Assembly (NCBI RefSeq): GCF_001877035.1
Contig: NZ_CP015756.1
Coordinates: 2,223,001 to 2,287,000 of the forward strand
DNA length: 64,000 nt
Direction: 5' to 3'
Source of the DNA: Clostridium estertheticum subsp. estertheticum
Lineage (GTDB): Bacteria; Bacillota; Clostridia; Clostridiales; Clostridiaceae
The position numbers and the translations under genes were made by a program. Positions 63,820-64,000 of the stretch are shown piece after piece. Position 1 is the stretch's first letter. Each line of letters begins with the position of its first letter. The notes under the pieces are model-generated. The model had not been told where the DNA came from and made no database searches. It saw nothing but the letters and a program-made list of their open reading frames with translations.

Positions 63820-64000
63820 ATGATAATTAATTTTGAAAGCAAAGAGGGTATTGAAGAAAAAAATGTTATTAAAGAAATTGATATATTTAATAAACTTATG
63901 ATTAATACTATTAAGGCTAATGAGCGTGAATTTGAATTTAAGGGTCATAACTATATAGTTTATTCTGATGGTATTTGTGTACAAACATTAATAAATGAAA
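63820..64000 (+). CDS. Unidentified protein, 5' part only
   Basis: ATG at 63820 follows GAGAGGA by 8-14 nt and opens a frame of 60 codons that runs off the window edge. The visible part is charged (Glu/Lys/Asp-rich, KEGIEEKNVIKEIDIFNKL, then EFEFKGHNYIVYSDGI). It has no signal peptide or membrane helix in view, and no family is recognised. Confidence 0.7.
   Translation, partial: MIINFESKEGIEEKNVIKEIDIFNKLMINTIKANEREFEFKGHNYIVYSDGICVQTLINE

Overview
The window looks like a chromosomal segment of an endospore-forming, low-GC Firmicute, most likely Clostridium sensu stricto. The reasons are the strongly AT-rich base composition, very strong GGAGG-type ribosome binding sites, frequent GTG/TTG starts, a Ger-type spore germination operon, and the family-level character of nearly every protein. 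No rRNA, tRNA, CRISPR array, prophage or intact insertion sequence is visible. The genus call is inference from protein resemblance.

Layout. 0-1.3 kb: end of a germination permease gene and its GerAC lipoprotein. 1.4-3.7 kb: a ribbon-helix-helix/zinc protein, then an ECF sigma factor, zinc anti-sigma and two small membrane proteins. 3.8-7.5 kb: a VCBS-like protein, a putative amidase, a CheY-like/CheX-like pair, a tiny self-contained transcription unit and an OB/ParB-like protein. 7.8-12.4 kb: livJHMGF branched-chain amino acid transporter. 12.6-18.7 kb: a zinc-ribbon membrane protein, msrB, an M20 amidohydrolase and a cystine-type ABC transporter. 18.9-24.4 kb: nitrogen block (gdhA, amtB-glnK, a decayed second amtB with an intact second glnK, and an FAH-family hydrolase). 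24.5-28.9 kb: a decayed ssuA, a CjaA-like cysteine ABC transporter, and remnants of a cysteine synthase-like and a cystathionine lyase-like gene. 29-37.5 kb: a GH13 branching enzyme, a hairpin-rich intergenic region and glutamate synthase. 37.5-46.7 kb: an SGNH hydrolase and an eight-gene sulfate/sulfonate assimilation operon (ssuABC-cysC-aprAB-cysDN). 46.7-56.2 kb: COG3044 ATPase, threonine aldolase, pyruvate carboxylase, a GPH-type sugar symporter and a LacI regulator. 56.3-64 kb: polyphosphate genes (ppx, a divergent ppx paralogue with ppk), a DUF1450 protein, an EAL-CBS protein whose GGDEF domain is broken, and a partial gene.

Two themes stand out. First, nitrogen and sulfur supply: ammonium is taken up by AmtB/GlnK and fixed by GdhA and GltBD, while sulfur enters through three transporters. 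Sulfate is activated by CysDN and CysC/AprAB uses a dissimilatory-type APS reductase in what is evidently an assimilatory setting. Two or three of the sulfur promoters carry a CCTAC/GTAGG-type dyad at the start site, suggesting a shared repressor (CymR/Rrf2-like is a guess). Second, recent gene decay: amtB2, ssuA2, a cysK/mccA-like gene, an mccB-like tail and a GGDEF domain are all visibly broken, each by deletion and/or frameshift.

Regulatory sites readable by eye include a three-repeat, 11-bp-phased Pho box overlapping the ppx2-ppk promoter, paired GAAAA-N2-TTTTC operators in front of the sugar symporter, several near-consensus sigma-A promoters and many intrinsic terminators.
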